A DNA stretch of 64,000 bases. Source: an uncultured delta proteobacterium (GTDB lineage Bacteria > Myxococcota_A > UBA9160 > JAFDET01). The notes under the pieces were generated by a model. That model had not been told where the DNA came from. It worked only from the letters and a program-made list of their open reading frames with translations, and did no database searches. This document shows positions 25,923 through 37,174 of this stretch, one piece after another. The stretch covers positions 1 to 64,000 of the forward strand of contig CAMYLJ010000005.1 of NCBI GenBank assembly GCA_947259215.1, in the 5' to 3' direction. Each line of letters opens with the position of its first letter. Position 1 is the first letter of the stretch. The translations under genes and the position numbers were made by a program.

Positions 25923-27100
25923 GCGCGCCCGAGCAGGATGCCGCTGGTGGGGACGCCGGTGCCGGCGGTGACCAGCACGTTCTCCACGTCCGGCACCTGG
26001 TTGACGCCGGTACCGCGCACCTGACGCACGCCCTCGGCGATGCCGTTCATGCCGTGGATGTAGGCCTCGCCGAGCTGACCGCCGTGGGTGTTGATGGGGA
26101 GACCCCCGCCGAGCTCGAGGTTCGCGTTCTTCACGAAGTCCTTGGCCTCGCCCCGGCCGCAGAAGCCGAACTCCTCCAGCTGCACCAGCACGAAGGGGGT
26201 GAAGTGGTCGTAGACGACGGCGGTCTGCACGTCGGCGGGGGTGAGGCCGGAGGTCTCCCAGAGCTGGCGGGCCACCAGGCCCATCTCCGGGAGTCCCGTG
26301 ATGTCGTCGCGGTAGTAGCTGGTCATCATATGCTGGTCTTCGGCCATGGCCTGGGCGGCGGCGCGCACCAGGACCGGCGGGCGGCGCAGGTCGCGGGCGC
26401 GCTCGGCGGAGGTCACCACCACCGCCACGCCGCCGTCGCTCTCCTGGCAGCAGTCGAGGAGCCGCAGCGGGTCGACGATCCAGCGTGAGGCGCGGTGGTC
26501 CTCGAGGGTGATCGGCTGCCCGTAGAACCAGGCCGCAGGGTTGGTCGCCGCGTGCTTGCGGTCGGCCACCGAGATGCGGCCGAAGTCGTCGCTGCTGACG
26601 CCGAACTCGTGCATGTAGCGGCGCGCGAACATGGCCACCCAGGCGGCTGGCGTGAGCAGGCCGAAGGGCGCGTACCAGCCGAAGTGGGCGCTCTCGGCGG
26701 TGGGCTGGGGCGACAGGCGCTGCACCCCGGTGCCGAAGCGCTGCTGGGAGCGCTCGTTCATGGCGCGGTAGCAGACCACCACGTCCGCCACCCCGGCGAC
26801 GACCGCCATGGCGGCCTGGAGCACCGTGGCGCAGGCCGCGCCGCCGCCGTAGTGCGTGCGCCCGAAGAAGCGCAGGCCGGGGATTCCGAGGTTGCGCGTG
26901 ATCTCGGCGTCCGGGTTGTTCTCGATCGTGTAGGCGGCCATGCCGTCCACGTCCTCGGGCGCGAGCCCGGCGTCGTCCAGCGCCGCCGCGATGCACTCCA
27001 CCGCCAGGCTCATCTCGCTGCGGCCCGAGTCCTTGGAGAACTCCGTGGCGCCGATCCCGACGATGGCCGTGCGGTTCGCGAGCTCGCTCCGGAACCTCAC
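25919..27100 (-). CDS. Thiolase-like lipid-transfer protein (Ltp2-type aldolase), copy 1
   Basis: A 393-residue thiolase-fold protein of the SCP-x/lipid-transfer group. The usual thiolase nucleophile motif is replaced by THYGGGAACATVLQ. VVYDHFTPFVLVQLEEFGFC and the terminal THGGQLGEAYIHGMNGI carry tyrosines conserved in Ltp2, the retro-aldolase that removes propionyl-CoA from the C17 side chain of steroids. Ltp2 needs a DUF35 partner, and one is encoded two genes upstream in this operon. GTG at 27100 overlaps the MaoC stop (GTGA). Substrate is inferred, not shown; other branched acyl-CoAs are possible. Confidence 0.8.
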   Translation of the reverse strand: MRFRSELANRTAIVGIGATEFSKDSGRSEMSLAVECIAAALDDAGLAPEDVDGMAAYTIENNPDAEITRNLGIPGLRFFGRTHYGGGAACATVLQAAMAVVAGVADVVVCYRAMNERSQQRFGTGVQRLSPQPTAESAHFGWYAPFGLLTPAAWVAMFARRYMHEFGVSSDDFGRISVADRKHAATNPAAWFYGQPITLEDHRASRWIVDPLRLLDCCQESDGGVAVVVTSAERARDLRRPPVLVRAAAQAMAEDQHMMTSYYRDDITGLPEMGLVARQLWETSGLTPADVQTAVVYDHFTPFVLVQLEEFGFCGRGEAKDFVKNANLELGGGLPINTHGGQLGEAYIHGMNGIAEGVRQVRGTGVNQVPDVENVLVTAGTGVPTSGILLGRA

Positions 27101-27534
27101 GCGCCGCTCCGGGGCAGGGCCAGCTCGACGGTGCCGGTCACGTGATCGCCCAGGCCGTTGGCGCCGCGCACCTCGACGGCCACGCGGCCCTCGCCGTTCT
27201 CCTCGCGCACGTCGGCGACCCGGCCGGTCATCACCATGGTGTCGTAGGGGTAGTTGGGGGCGCCGAGCCGGATGCTCACCTTGCGGATCGACGCCGCCGG
27301 ACCGGCCCAGTCCGTCACGAAGCGGCCGACGAAGCCGTTGGTGCTGAGGATGTTCATGAAGATGTCCTTGGAGCCGCGTTGCTGCGCCAGGTCGCGGTCG
27401 TGATGCACGTCCTGGTAGTCGCGCGAGGCGATGGCGGTGGAGACGATCAGGGTGGGGGTGAGGGGGACCTCCAGGCGCGGGAGCTCCTGGCCGACGGAGA
27501 CGTCCTCGAAGCGGAGCGAGTCCCTGCCGCTCAC
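27097..27534 (-). CDS. MaoC-like hydratase, ChsH1-type
   Basis: A 145-residue single-hotdog hydratase subunit. The catalytic dyad is visible in SRDYQDVHHD (D39, H44) with the MNILSTNGFVGRFVTDW loop. In the actinobacterial ChsH1-ChsH2 complex this subunit supplies the active site for hydrating a 3-oxo-pregnadiene-carboxyl-CoA. Here it lies between the MaoC-DUF35 gene and the aldolase gene, overlapping both by GTGA. GTG at 27534. Confidence 0.82.
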   Translation of the reverse strand: MSGRDSLRFEDVSVGQELPRLEVPLTPTLIVSTAIASRDYQDVHHDRDLAQQRGSKDIFMNILSTNGFVGRFVTDWAGPAASIRKVSIRLGAPNYPYDTMVMTGRVADVREENGEGRVAVEVRGANGLGDHVTGTVELALPRSGA

Positions 27535-28490
27535 GGCGTCAGCGGCCGAAACTGGGGCAGGATCAGCTCGTCGTCCACCGCGTTGAACTCCACCTGCACG
27601 CGCATGCCGACGTGCACCTCTTCGGGCTCGACGCCGACGAGGTCCGCCACCAGGCGCGTGCCCTCGTCGAGCGCCACGAGGGCGACGGGGTGGCCCGGCT
27701 CGAAGGGCGGGATCTGCGGGTGGTAGTGGAGGACGTAGCTGTACACCTCGCCGCGGCCCGCCGACTCGAGGGTGTCCCACTCGAGGCTGCGGCAGCCGGG
27801 GCACATGGGGCCGGGCGGGTGGCGCAGGCGTCCGCAGGCGGCGCAGCGCTGGATCAGGAGCTTCCCGGCGCGCACGCCGTCCCAGAAGAAGCGGTTGTCG
27901 TGGGTGATGCCCGGGCGCGGCCGGGGACGCGCGGGCTTCGGCGCCGGGGTGGCCGCGGATGCCTCCGGTGGCCGGAACTTGAGCATGCGGAAGCGCATCG
28001 TGGCCACGACCTCGTCGGACTGGTCGCGAAAGCTGTAGTGCTGGGTCACGAAGTGTCCCGTGCCGAGGGCGGTCTGCTTCTCGTCGGAGACGTGCTCGAT
28101 CGTGACGCTCGTGCGCAGCACGTCGCCGGGTACGAGCTCGCGCTGATACTCCTGCTCGCAGTTCGTGGCCACCACCGAGGTGAAGCCCGCCTCGTCCAGC
28201 ACCCGCAGGATCGACCCGACCGCGCTGCCCGCGCCCGGGCGGTCCCGCCAGCGGCGCAGCCCCGGCATCACCCAGGCCTGGAGCATGGTGGGCGGCGCAA
28301 TCATCTGGCCGCGCGGGCTGGCCGCGGCCCACTCGGCGTCCAGGTAGGCCGGGTTGCGGTCGCCCATGGCGTCGCACCAGTGCTCGATCATCGGCACGTT
28401 CACCGGGAAGCGGGCGGTCTGGGGCTCGCTGCTCGCCTTGCCCTCGAAGGCGCGCAGGCGCGCCATCAGCTCTGCCTTGGGGTCGCTCAT
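27531..28490 (-). CDS. MaoC-DUF35 fusion, ChsH2-type
   Basis: A 319-residue two-domain protein. Residues about 10-175 are a non-catalytic MaoC hotdog (HWCDAMGDRNPAYLD, PPTMLQAWVMPG); residues about 195-319 are a DUF35/OB domain with a zinc ribbon (C216, C219, C230, C233). In ChsH2 the MaoC half pairs with ChsH1 and the DUF35 half docks the Ltp2 aldolase, channelling the acyl-CoA. The proline-rich linker (about 180-193) is longer than the rest of the fold needs. ATG at 28490 is the first gene of a three-gene operon, 63 bp from the divergent CoA-transferase. Confidence 0.85.
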   Translation of the reverse strand: MSDPKAELMARLRAFEGKASSEPQTARFPVNVPMIEHWCDAMGDRNPAYLDAEWAAASPRGQMIAPPTMLQAWVMPGLRRWRDRPGAGSAVGSILRVLDEAGFTSVVATNCEQEYQRELVPGDVLRTSVTIEHVSDEKQTALGTGHFVTQHYSFRDQSDEVVATMRFRMLKFRPPEASAATPAPKPARPRPRPGITHDNRFFWDGVRAGKLLIQRCAACGRLRHPPGPMCPGCRSLEWDTLESAGRGEVYSYVLHYHPQIPPFEPGHPVALVALDEGTRLVADLVGVEPEEVHVGMRVQVEFNAVDDELILPQFRPLTP

Positions 28491-28553
28491 GGGCGGCCCA
28501 AAATAGGCGATACTCCCGGGCTCCGGAAGCAGGCGGAGCATCGGGAGGCACGC

Positions 28554-30944
28554 ATGGACGAGGCGCAGGGCTGGCCGCTGGAGGGGCTGCGGGTGGTGGA
28601 TCTCTCGACGGAGATCGCCGGCCCGTACGCCAGCAAGCTGCTCCTGGACGCGGGGGCGGAGGTGGTGAAGGTGGAGCCGCCCGGGGGCGACCCCCTGCGC
28701 CGCTGGAGCGCGTCGGGGGCGCGGCCCGAGGGCGAGGACGGCGCGCTCTTCCGCTTCCTCAACGCCTCGAAGCGCAGCATCTGCCTCGACCCCGCGAGCG
28801 AGGCCGATCGCGAGACGCTGCTCGCGCTGGCGACACGCGCCGACGTGGTGCTGCAGAGCGGGGCGCCGGGCGACGGCGCGCCGCCGCCGCTCGGGTTCGA
28901 GGCGCTCCAGGCGCGCGATCCGGCGGTCTCGTTGCTGACGCTCACGCCCTGGGGCACGAGCGGCCCGTGGGCGGAACGCCCGGCCAGCGAGTTCACGCTC
29001 CAGGCCGCCACCGGATCCACGGGCTACCGCGGCCTGCCGGACCGCAAGCCCGTTGCGGCCGGCGGCCGGATCGGCGAGTGGGCTGCCGGCAGCTTTGCGG
29101 CCGTGGGCGCGCTGGCCGCCTGGCTCTCGGCGCGGCGCACCGGCGCCGGCCAGCACGTGGACGTCTCGGTCTTCGAGGCCATGGTGCTCTGCCTGACGAT
29201 CTACCCCGACCTGATGAGCCAGTGGGTGGACGGGCCGCTGCCGCGCTCCATCGAGCTGCCGTCGGTCGAGCCGGCGAAGGACGGCTGGGTGGGCTTCTGC
29301 ACCATCACCGGGCAGCAGTGGCTGGACTTCTGCGCGCTGCTCGGCCGCCCGGACGTGGGCGAGGACGAGCGCTTCCTGGACGGACGCCGGCGCATGGAGC
29401 ACCTGGACTTCATGCAGGAGCTCATCCACGGCTGGACCCGAGAGCGCAGCGTGGAGGAGATCGTCGAGCTGGCCAACCTGATGCGGATTCCCGCGGCGCC
29501 CGTGGGCGACGGCCGCAGCCTGCCGCAGATGGACCACCTGGTGGAGCGACGCGTCTTCGCGCCGGGCCCACACGGCTTCTTGCAGCCGCGGATTCCCTAC
29601 CGCCTCGAGCAGACGCCCCTGCGCCCGTTCGGCGCTGCGCCCGCGGCGGGCCAGCACGACGCGGAGGTGCGCGCGGAGCTGGCGACGCCGGCGCCCGCGC
29701 GCCCGGCGCCCGAAGGCGGCGGCGCGCTGCCGCTGGCGGGCGTGCGGGTGGTGGACTTCACCGCCTTCTGGGCCGGTCCCTTCACGACCGCCTGCCTCGC
29801 GGACCTGGGCGCCGACGTGGTGAAGATCGAGTCGATCCAGCGGCCCGACGGCATGCGCTTCGCCGGCGCGGCGCGAACCGAGCGCATGTGGGAGTGGTCG
29901 CCGGTCTTCCACGGCGCCAACGTGGGCAAGCGCGCCGTCACCCTGGACCTCGACAGCGACGACGGCCGCGCGCTCCTGCGCCGGATGGTCGAGGGCGCCG
30001 ACGTCGTGATCGAGAACTACTCGGTGCGCGTGCTCGAGCACTTCGGCCTCGGCTGGGACGCGATCCACGCCTGGAACCCGCGCGCCATCATGCTGCGCAT
30101 GCCGGCCTTCGGCCTCGACGGTCCCTGGCGCGACCGGCCGGGCTTCGCCATGACGGTGGAGCAGGTGAGCGGCATGGCCTGGGTGACGGGCTACCCGGAC
30201 CTGCCGCTGGTGGTGCGTGGCGCCTGCGATCCGATCGGCGGCATGCACGCGCTGGTGGCGCTCGTGGGCGCCCTCGAGCACCGGCGGCGCAGCGGCGAGG
30301 GTCAGCTCGTGGAGGTGCCGCTGCTCGAGGTGGCGGTGAACCTGGCCGCCGAGCAGGTGATCGAGTACTCGGCCTACGGGGAGCTCCTCACCCGCGACGA
30401 GAACCGGGGACCCGTGGCTGCACCCCAGGGCGTCTATCGCTGCGCGGGCGACGACACACTGGTGGCGGTGGCCGTGGCGAGCGACGCCCACTGGCAGGGG
30501 CTCCGGCGCGCCCTCGGCGATCCCGACTGGGCGCGCGACGAGGCATTCGCTACCGCCGCCGGGCGCCGCGCGCAGCACGACGCGCTGGACGAGCGCATCG
30601 AGGCATGGACGTCGCAGCGTTCGCTCGCGGAGGCAGAGGAGACGCTCGTCTCCGCCGGCGTACCCGCCCACGCGGTGGTGAACGCCCACTTCGTGATGCC
30701 GAACCCGCAGCTCGAGCAACGGGAGTTCTTCCAGGTGCTGAAGCACCCGGTCACCGGCGAGACCCGCTACCCGGGCCTCCCGATGCGCTTCTCGGCCCTC
30801 GGCCCGCACCTCCACCGCGCGCCGCCCCCGACCCTGGGCCAGCACAACGACGAGATCCTGCGCGGCGAGCTGGGCCTCTCCGACGAAGAGCTCGCCCGCC
30901 TGCGCGAAGCCAGGTGCATCGGCGACCGCCCCACCTTCATGTAG
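28554..30944 (+). CDS. Tandem CaiB/BaiF (family III) CoA-transferase
   Basis: A 796-residue fusion of two complete family III domains (about 1-385 and 395-796). Each starts with the signature GLRVVDLSTEIAGPYASKLL or GVRVVDFTAFWAGPFTTACL and carries the ADVVKIE CoA-binding loop. The catalytic region reads GAGQHVDVSVFEA in the first half and GEGQLVEVPLLEV in the second, so the usual Asp is Glu in the second copy. It would load CoA on an organic acid. SD GGGAGGCACGC precedes the ATG. Divergent from the ChsH2-type gene, consistent with feeding acyl-CoAs to that pathway. A GATACT -10-like element lies near 28509. Confidence 0.87.
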   Translation: MDEAQGWPLEGLRVVDLSTEIAGPYASKLLLDAGAEVVKVEPPGGDPLRRWSASGARPEGEDGALFRFLNASKRSICLDPASEADRETLLALATRADVVLQSGAPGDGAPPPLGFEALQARDPAVSLLTLTPWGTSGPWAERPASEFTLQAATGSTGYRGLPDRKPVAAGGRIGEWAAGSFAAVGALAAWLSARRTGAGQHVDVSVFEAMVLCLTIYPDLMSQWVDGPLPRSIELPSVEPAKDGWVGFCTITGQQWLDFCALLGRPDVGEDERFLDGRRRMEHLDFMQELIHGWTRERSVEEIVELANLMRIPAAPVGDGRSLPQMDHLVERRVFAPGPHGFLQPRIPYRLEQTPLRPFGAAPAAGQHDAEVRAELATPAPARPAPEGGGALPLAGVRVVDFTAFWAGPFTTACLADLGADVVKIESIQRPDGMRFAGAARTERMWEWSPVFHGANVGKRAVTLDLDSDDGRALLRRMVEGADVVIENYSVRVLEHFGLGWDAIHAWNPRAIMLRMPAFGLDGPWRDRPGFAMTVEQVSGMAWVTGYPDLPLVVRGACDPIGGMHALVALVGALEHRRRSGEGQLVEVPLLEVAVNLAAEQVIEYSAYGELLTRDENRGPVAAPQGVYRCAGDDTLVAVAVASDAHWQGLRRALGDPDWARDEAFATAAGRRAQHDALDERIEAWTSQRSLAEAEETLVSAGVPAHAVVNAHFVMPNPQLEQREFFQVLKHPVTGETRYPGLPMRFSALGPHLHRAPPPTLGQHNDEILRGELGLSDEELARLREARCIGDRPTFM

Positions 30945-30963
30945 CCCGCCAGAGGCGGAGCGG

Positions 30964-31044
30964 CGGGGACGTTGGTTCAGTTGTTCAGTTGTTCAGAAAC
31001 AGCTGCTGTTTCTGAACAACTGAACAACTGAACCAACGTCCCCG
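30964..31044. repeat. GGGGACG-family perfect hairpin (copy C)
   Basis: Perfect inverted repeat with 39-bp arms and a CTG loop. Arms begin CGGGGACGTTGG and contain internal direct repeats of GTTCAGTT. It lies between the convergent CoA-transferase and TetR genes. The loop is the same as in copy A. Confidence 0.87.
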
Positions 31045-31068
31045 TTCACCGTTCACGTTCATGGACCG

Positions 31069-31647
31069 TCAGTGGGGGTCGGGGAGGAGGGCCGGCGCCA
31101 CGAAGCGTTCGACGAGGGCTCGCTCCTCGGCGGCGTTGGCGCCGGGCATGGCGAGGAGCGAGACGATCACCCGCACCATCCAACGCGCGCGCAGGCGGCT
31201 GTTGCGATCGTTCCTTCCCAGTCCGTGCAGATCCGACACGAACGACGTGGTGAAGAGATCGACGAGCTCCGACGAGCGCGACATCCGGGCCGCCAGCTCC
31301 GAGACCCCGGGCTCGAACCACGCCGCCGTGGCCGGGTTCCGCCGCACCTCGCGCACCGAGCGCAGGATGGACTCCACCAGCCGCTCCCGGGGATCCGCGA
31401 TCCCGGCCGTGCCCTTGCGGACCCGCTCCGCGATCCGCACCGCCTCCCGATTGATGTAGGCCACGTGGAGGGCGTGGCGGCTCTCGAAGTAGCGGTAGAG
31501 CGTGCCGCGGGAGCAGCCGGCGAAAGTCGCGATCTGCGCCATCCCGGCTGCCGACACCCCGAGCTCGACGAACGCCTTCTCGGCGGCGTCGAGGAGCTTC
31601 TGCGCGGCGACGTCCGGCTGGTCGCTCCGGAGCCAGGCGGACGTCAC
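31069..31647 (-). CDS. TetR-family transcriptional regulator
   Basis: A 192-residue repressor. The N-terminal helix-turn-helix spans about 35-55 (MAQIATFAGCSRGTLYRYFE). The ligand domain is helical and variable. GTG at 31647 overlaps the P450 stop by 4 nt, so regulator and P450 are made together and the regulator probably controls its own operon. It is a candidate, but unproven, for the factor that reads the KstR-like palindromes at 40902 and 57696; its recognition helix was not compared with KstR. Confidence 0.88.
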   Translation of the reverse strand: MTSAWLRSDQPDVAAQKLLDAAEKAFVELGVSAAGMAQIATFAGCSRGTLYRYFESRHALHVAYINREAVRIAERVRKGTAGIADPRERLVESILRSVREVRRNPATAAWFEPGVSELAARMSRSSELVDLFTTSFVSDLHGLGRNDRNSRLRARWMVRVIVSLLAMPGANAAEERALVERFVAPALLPDPH

Positions 31648-32855
31648 GCGGCGGCGCCCTTGACCTGGAAGGGCAGCGACTCGAAGCGGCGCACGAAGGG
31701 TCCCGGGGCGTAGCGTCCCGCCTCGGCATCGACGACGAAGTCCGGGCAGCGCGCGAGCAGCTCCTCGATGGCGATGCGCCCCTGGAGCCGGGCCGCCGCC
31801 GCCCCGATGCAGTGATGCGGGCCGTAGCTGAAGCTCATGTGGCGCCGGATCTTGCGGGTGATGTCGCACTCCTCCGCATCCGGGCCGAACTCACGCTCGT
31901 CGCGGTTCGCCGAGGCGTAAAGCAGCATGACCTTGCGGCCCTTCGGGATCGTCGTGCCCTCGATCTCGACGTCCCGCGTCAGCGTGCGCGCCAGGCCCTG
32001 AACCGGGGAGGTGAGCCGCAGGAACTCCTCGACGGCGTTCGGCAGGCGCTCGGCGTCGTCGAGCAGCATGGCGCGCTGCTCGGGATGCCGGGTCAGGAGC
32101 TCGAGGGTGCCGCCCAGCATCCCGGTGGTCGTGTCGTTGCCGCCCGTGACCAGGGTGAACCCCATGCCCAGGATCTTCGCGAGCGAGACGTCCTGCTCGC
32201 CCTTCAGCTTGCCGTGCACCAGGGCCGAGATCATGTCCTCGCCCGGGTCGCTGCGGCGCTTCTCGATCAGGCCGTTGAAGTAGCCGAACATCTCGCCTAC
32301 GGCGTCCATGGCGGTGAGCATGTCGCCCTCGGCGTTGGCGGCGACGATGGCATTGGTCCAGCGGTCGAAGAGCGCCCGGTCCTCGGGCGGCACGCCGAGG
32401 TAGTGCGCCACCACGAGGCTCGGGAGGGGCTTCAGGAGCTCCTCCACCACGTCGCCCTCGCCCATCTCGCGCAGGCGCTCGACCCGCGCCACCACGAACT
32501 CGCGGATCATGAACTCGAGCGCCTTCACCTGCTGCGGCGTGAAGCGCTTGATGGCGAGCTTGCGCAGGGCGGTGTGGTCGGGCGGGTCCATCATCACGAT
32601 GGGCGCCTCGATGCCGAGCTTCTCCATCTCGCCGTAGGTGAAGGTGAGGCCCTCGGCGGAGGAGAAGCTGGCCGCGTCCACGGCCGCGTCGAGCACGTGC
32701 CGGAAGCGCGACAGCACCCAGTAGTCCTCGCCGTCCCCGTTGTCCGGGACGCGATGCACCGGATCGTGGTCGCGCAGGGCCCGGTACATGGAGAAGGGGT
32801 CGCGCCAGCTCTCGGCGCCCCGGGGCTCGAACACGGCCTGGGCTGCGGCGGTCAT
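31644..32855 (-). CDS. Cytochrome P450
   Basis: A 403-residue soluble bacterial P450. The I-helix is LVTGGNDTTTGML, the ExxR is in AVEEFLRLTSPV, and the heme loop FSYGPHHCIGAAAARL has Cys349. Length and motifs fit the CYP107/125/130-like bacterial soluble group. In actinobacterial sterol regulons a P450 opens the side chain at C26; here it lies 110 bp after the igr-like operon, which makes a related hydroxylation plausible. No ferredoxin gene is adjacent. GAGGTGAGCG precedes the ATG. Confidence 0.92.
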   Translation of the reverse strand: MTAAAQAVFEPRGAESWRDPFSMYRALRDHDPVHRVPDNGDGEDYWVLSRFRHVLDAAVDAASFSSAEGLTFTYGEMEKLGIEAPIVMMDPPDHTALRKLAIKRFTPQQVKALEFMIREFVVARVERLREMGEGDVVEELLKPLPSLVVAHYLGVPPEDRALFDRWTNAIVAANAEGDMLTAMDAVGEMFGYFNGLIEKRRSDPGEDMISALVHGKLKGEQDVSLAKILGMGFTLVTGGNDTTTGMLGGTLELLTRHPEQRAMLLDDAERLPNAVEEFLRLTSPVQGLARTLTRDVEIEGTTIPKGRKVMLLYASANRDEREFGPDAEECDITRKIRRHMSFSYGPHHCIGAAAARLQGRIAIEELLARCPDFVVDAEAGRYAPGPFVRRFESLPFQVKGAAA

Positions 32856-32881
32856 CGCTCACCTCGCTGCGGGGTTCCGCC

Positions 32882-32909
32882 TGTTTAACAAAAACTGGAT
32901 TCTGTGCAA
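32882..32909 (-). promoter_or_regulatory. Candidate promoter of the P450-TetR pair
   Basis: In the 110-bp gap, an AT-rich stretch on the minus strand has TTGCAC (complement of 32904-32909), a 16-nt spacer and TAAACA, ending 27 bp before the P450 start. No clear operator palindrome was found. Confidence 0.3.
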
Positions 32910-32965
32910 CGGAAGCACGGAGGCTTCCCCGAGGAGTTCCTGCCCGAGCCAGCCGCCGCGCTGAG

Positions 32966-33844
32966 CTAGCGCAGCGTAATCGCGGCGTTCGTGATGATGG
33001 GCTCGCCCCGCTCCTTGCTCTTCGCCTCGAGCAGGATGGTGTCGCCCTCCCTCCACCAGGAGACCACGTAGGTCTCGCCGGGGAAGGCGACGCCGCGGAA
33101 GCGCGCCGCGTAGTTCTTCACCTGCGTGACGTCGCCGCCAAGGGCGTCGTCCACGATGGCCTTGCAGGCGATCCCGTAGGAGCAGAGGCCGTGGATGATC
33201 GGCGTGTCGAAGCCGCCCATCTTGGCGAACTCGGGATCGGCGTGGAGCGGGTTCTTGTCGCCGTTCAGGCGGTAGAGCAGCGCCTGCTGGGGCAGCGTGA
33301 CCTGCTCCACCACGCCGTCGGGCTCGCGCTCGGGCGCGGCGTTGCCGGCCTTGGGCCCCGACGGACCGCCGAAGCCGCCCTCGCCGCGGATGAAAGCGGA
33401 CATGCGCGAGGCGAAGAGCGGGCCGTCGTCGTCCTCGGCGCTGTTCTCGATGATCACCAGGGCCGCCTTGCCCTTGTCGAAGATGTCCGCGATCACGGAC
33501 TTCGTCTTGAACGAAGCCGCCGTCGGCAGCGGCCGCTGGATCTCGATCTCCTGCTCGCCGTGTAGCAGCATGGCGGGGTTGAACTCGAGGCCCTCGACCT
33601 TGAACATCCCCGGCCCGCTGGCGCCCTGGCTGCGGGCGCGGCTGGAGAAGCTGCTGGTCGCCACGACAGAGAAGCTCGGCAGCACCTTCAGATTCTTCTC
33701 GAAGGTGTACTCGAGCTCCCGGGGGTCGGTGGCGGCGAAGCCGGCTCCGATTCCCAGGTGGTAGAGGATGACGTCGTCGGGCCCGTACGAGCCCTCTCCC
33801 TCGCCCAGGACGGCCCCGAGCGCCTTGTCTCGATCGATCGGCAT
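32966..33844 (-). CDS. Double-hotdog enoyl-CoA hydratase 2 (MaoC family)
   Basis: A 292-residue R-specific enoyl-CoA hydratase. The hydratase-2 signature is LNGDKNPLHADPEFAKMGGFDTPIIHG with catalytic Asp and His. It matches the C-terminal half of the peroxisomal multifunctional enzyme 2 and the mycobacterial hydratases ChsH3/Hsd4B. The upstream SDR corresponds to the dehydrogenase half, so the pair could do hydration and oxidation in one beta-oxidation round. CGGAGGAAACC precedes the ATG. Last gene of the long igr-like operon. Confidence 0.9.
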   Translation of the reverse strand: MPIDRDKALGAVLGEGEGSYGPDDVILYHLGIGAGFAATDPRELEYTFEKNLKVLPSFSVVATSSFSSRARSQGASGPGMFKVEGLEFNPAMLLHGEQEIEIQRPLPTAASFKTKSVIADIFDKGKAALVIIENSAEDDDGPLFASRMSAFIRGEGGFGGPSGPKAGNAAPEREPDGVVEQVTLPQQALLYRLNGDKNPLHADPEFAKMGGFDTPIIHGLCSYGIACKAIVDDALGGDVTQVKNYAARFRGVAFPGETYVVSWWREGDTILLEAKSKERGEPIITNAAITLR

Positions 33845-33862
33845 GGTTTCCTCCGGCTTTGG

Positions 33863-34783
33863 CTAGGCCATGGGCAGCGCGAACGAGTCCTCGATGGGCT
33901 TCTTGCCCTCGAAGAAGGGACCCAGCACCTTCTGCAGCTCGTCCACGCTCCACTCCACCTCGTTCTCGTGATCGAGGGCCGCCTGCGGCCGCTCGAAGAC
34001 GCGCACGTGCTTGCCCCACACCTGGAGCAGGTTGCCCGACACGTGCGCCGCGTGGGGCGAGGCCAGCCACGCCACCACCGGCCCGACGTGCTCGGGCGCG
34101 AACTGGTCGAAGCCTTCCTCGGGCTTCTGGAAGATGGCGGCCCAGGGCCCCGAGTCGGTCATGCGCGTGCGTGCGCGCGGCAGCACCACGTTGGCGGTGG
34201 CGCCGAAGCGCTGGCACTCGCGGGCGGCCGAGAGCGTGAGGAACGTGATCCCGCCCTTGGCGGCCGCGTAGTTCGGCTGGCCCAGGTTGCCCATCAGGAA
34301 GGCGTCGGAGGCGGTGCTGATGAGCCGTCCGTAGAGCGGCGCGCCGCCCTCGGCCTTCGACTTCTCGCGCCAGAAGTCCATGGTGTGCTTGATCATGCAG
34401 AAGTGGCCCTTCACGTGGACCCGCAGCACCGAGTCGAACTGGTCCTCGCTCATCTTCACGATCATGCCGTCGCGGGAGAAGCCCGCGTTGTTCACCAGGA
34501 TGTGGAGGTCGCCGAAGGTGTCGACGGCGGTGCGCACGATGCGGCGCGCCGCGTCCCAGTCCGCCACGTCGCCGAAGGCCGTGGCGGCCTTGCCGCCGGC
34601 GGCCTCGATCTCATTCACCACCGCGCGGGCGGGCTCCTCCGAGGAGCCGCTGCCGTCGGCCGCTACACCGAGGTCGTTCACCACCACGCTGGCGCCGTTG
34701 CGCGCCAGCTCCAGGGCCTCCACGCGCCCCAGGCCCTGACCGGCCCCGGTGACGACGGCGACCTTTCCGTCCAGGATTCCCAT
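33863..34783 (-). CDS. SDR of the 17beta-HSD type 4 / Hsd4B type
   Basis: A 306-residue NAD-dependent dehydrogenase. VTGAGQGLGRVEALELARNG is the cofactor loop, NNAGFSRDGMIVKM the middle strand, and PNYAAAKGGI the catalytic Tyr-Lys. A C-terminal extension (about 255-306) is longer than in FabG. This form oxidises 3-hydroxyacyl-CoAs of branched or sterol side chains in multifunctional enzyme 2 relatives. ATG at 34783; an in-frame upstream extension has no coding character. Spacing of 14-18 bp to both neighbours indicates a single transcript. Confidence 0.88.
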   Translation of the reverse strand: MGILDGKVAVVTGAGQGLGRVEALELARNGASVVVNDLGVAADGSGSSEEPARAVVNEIEAAGGKAATAFGDVADWDAARRIVRTAVDTFGDLHILVNNAGFSRDGMIVKMSEDQFDSVLRVHVKGHFCMIKHTMDFWREKSKAEGGAPLYGRLISTASDAFLMGNLGQPNYAAAKGGITFLTLSAARECQRFGATANVVLPRARTRMTDSGPWAAIFQKPEEGFDQFAPEHVGPVVAWLASPHAAHVSGNLLQVWGKHVRVFERPQAALDHENEVEWSVDELQKVLGPFFEGKKPIEDSFALPMA

Positions 34784-34797
34784 GTCTCTCGCTCCCT

Positions 34798-37172
<2,375 letters not shown>

Positions 37173-37174
37173 GC

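Noticed and set aside
27612-30944. A frame extending the CoA-transferase upstream over the divergent operon
   Set aside because: The family signature begins just after ATG 28554, which has a good ribosome site.
13862-31044. The long perfect hairpins as insertion-sequence ends or CRISPR repeats
   Set aside because: No transposase or Cas gene, no spacing pattern; each is a single palindrome between convergent genes.
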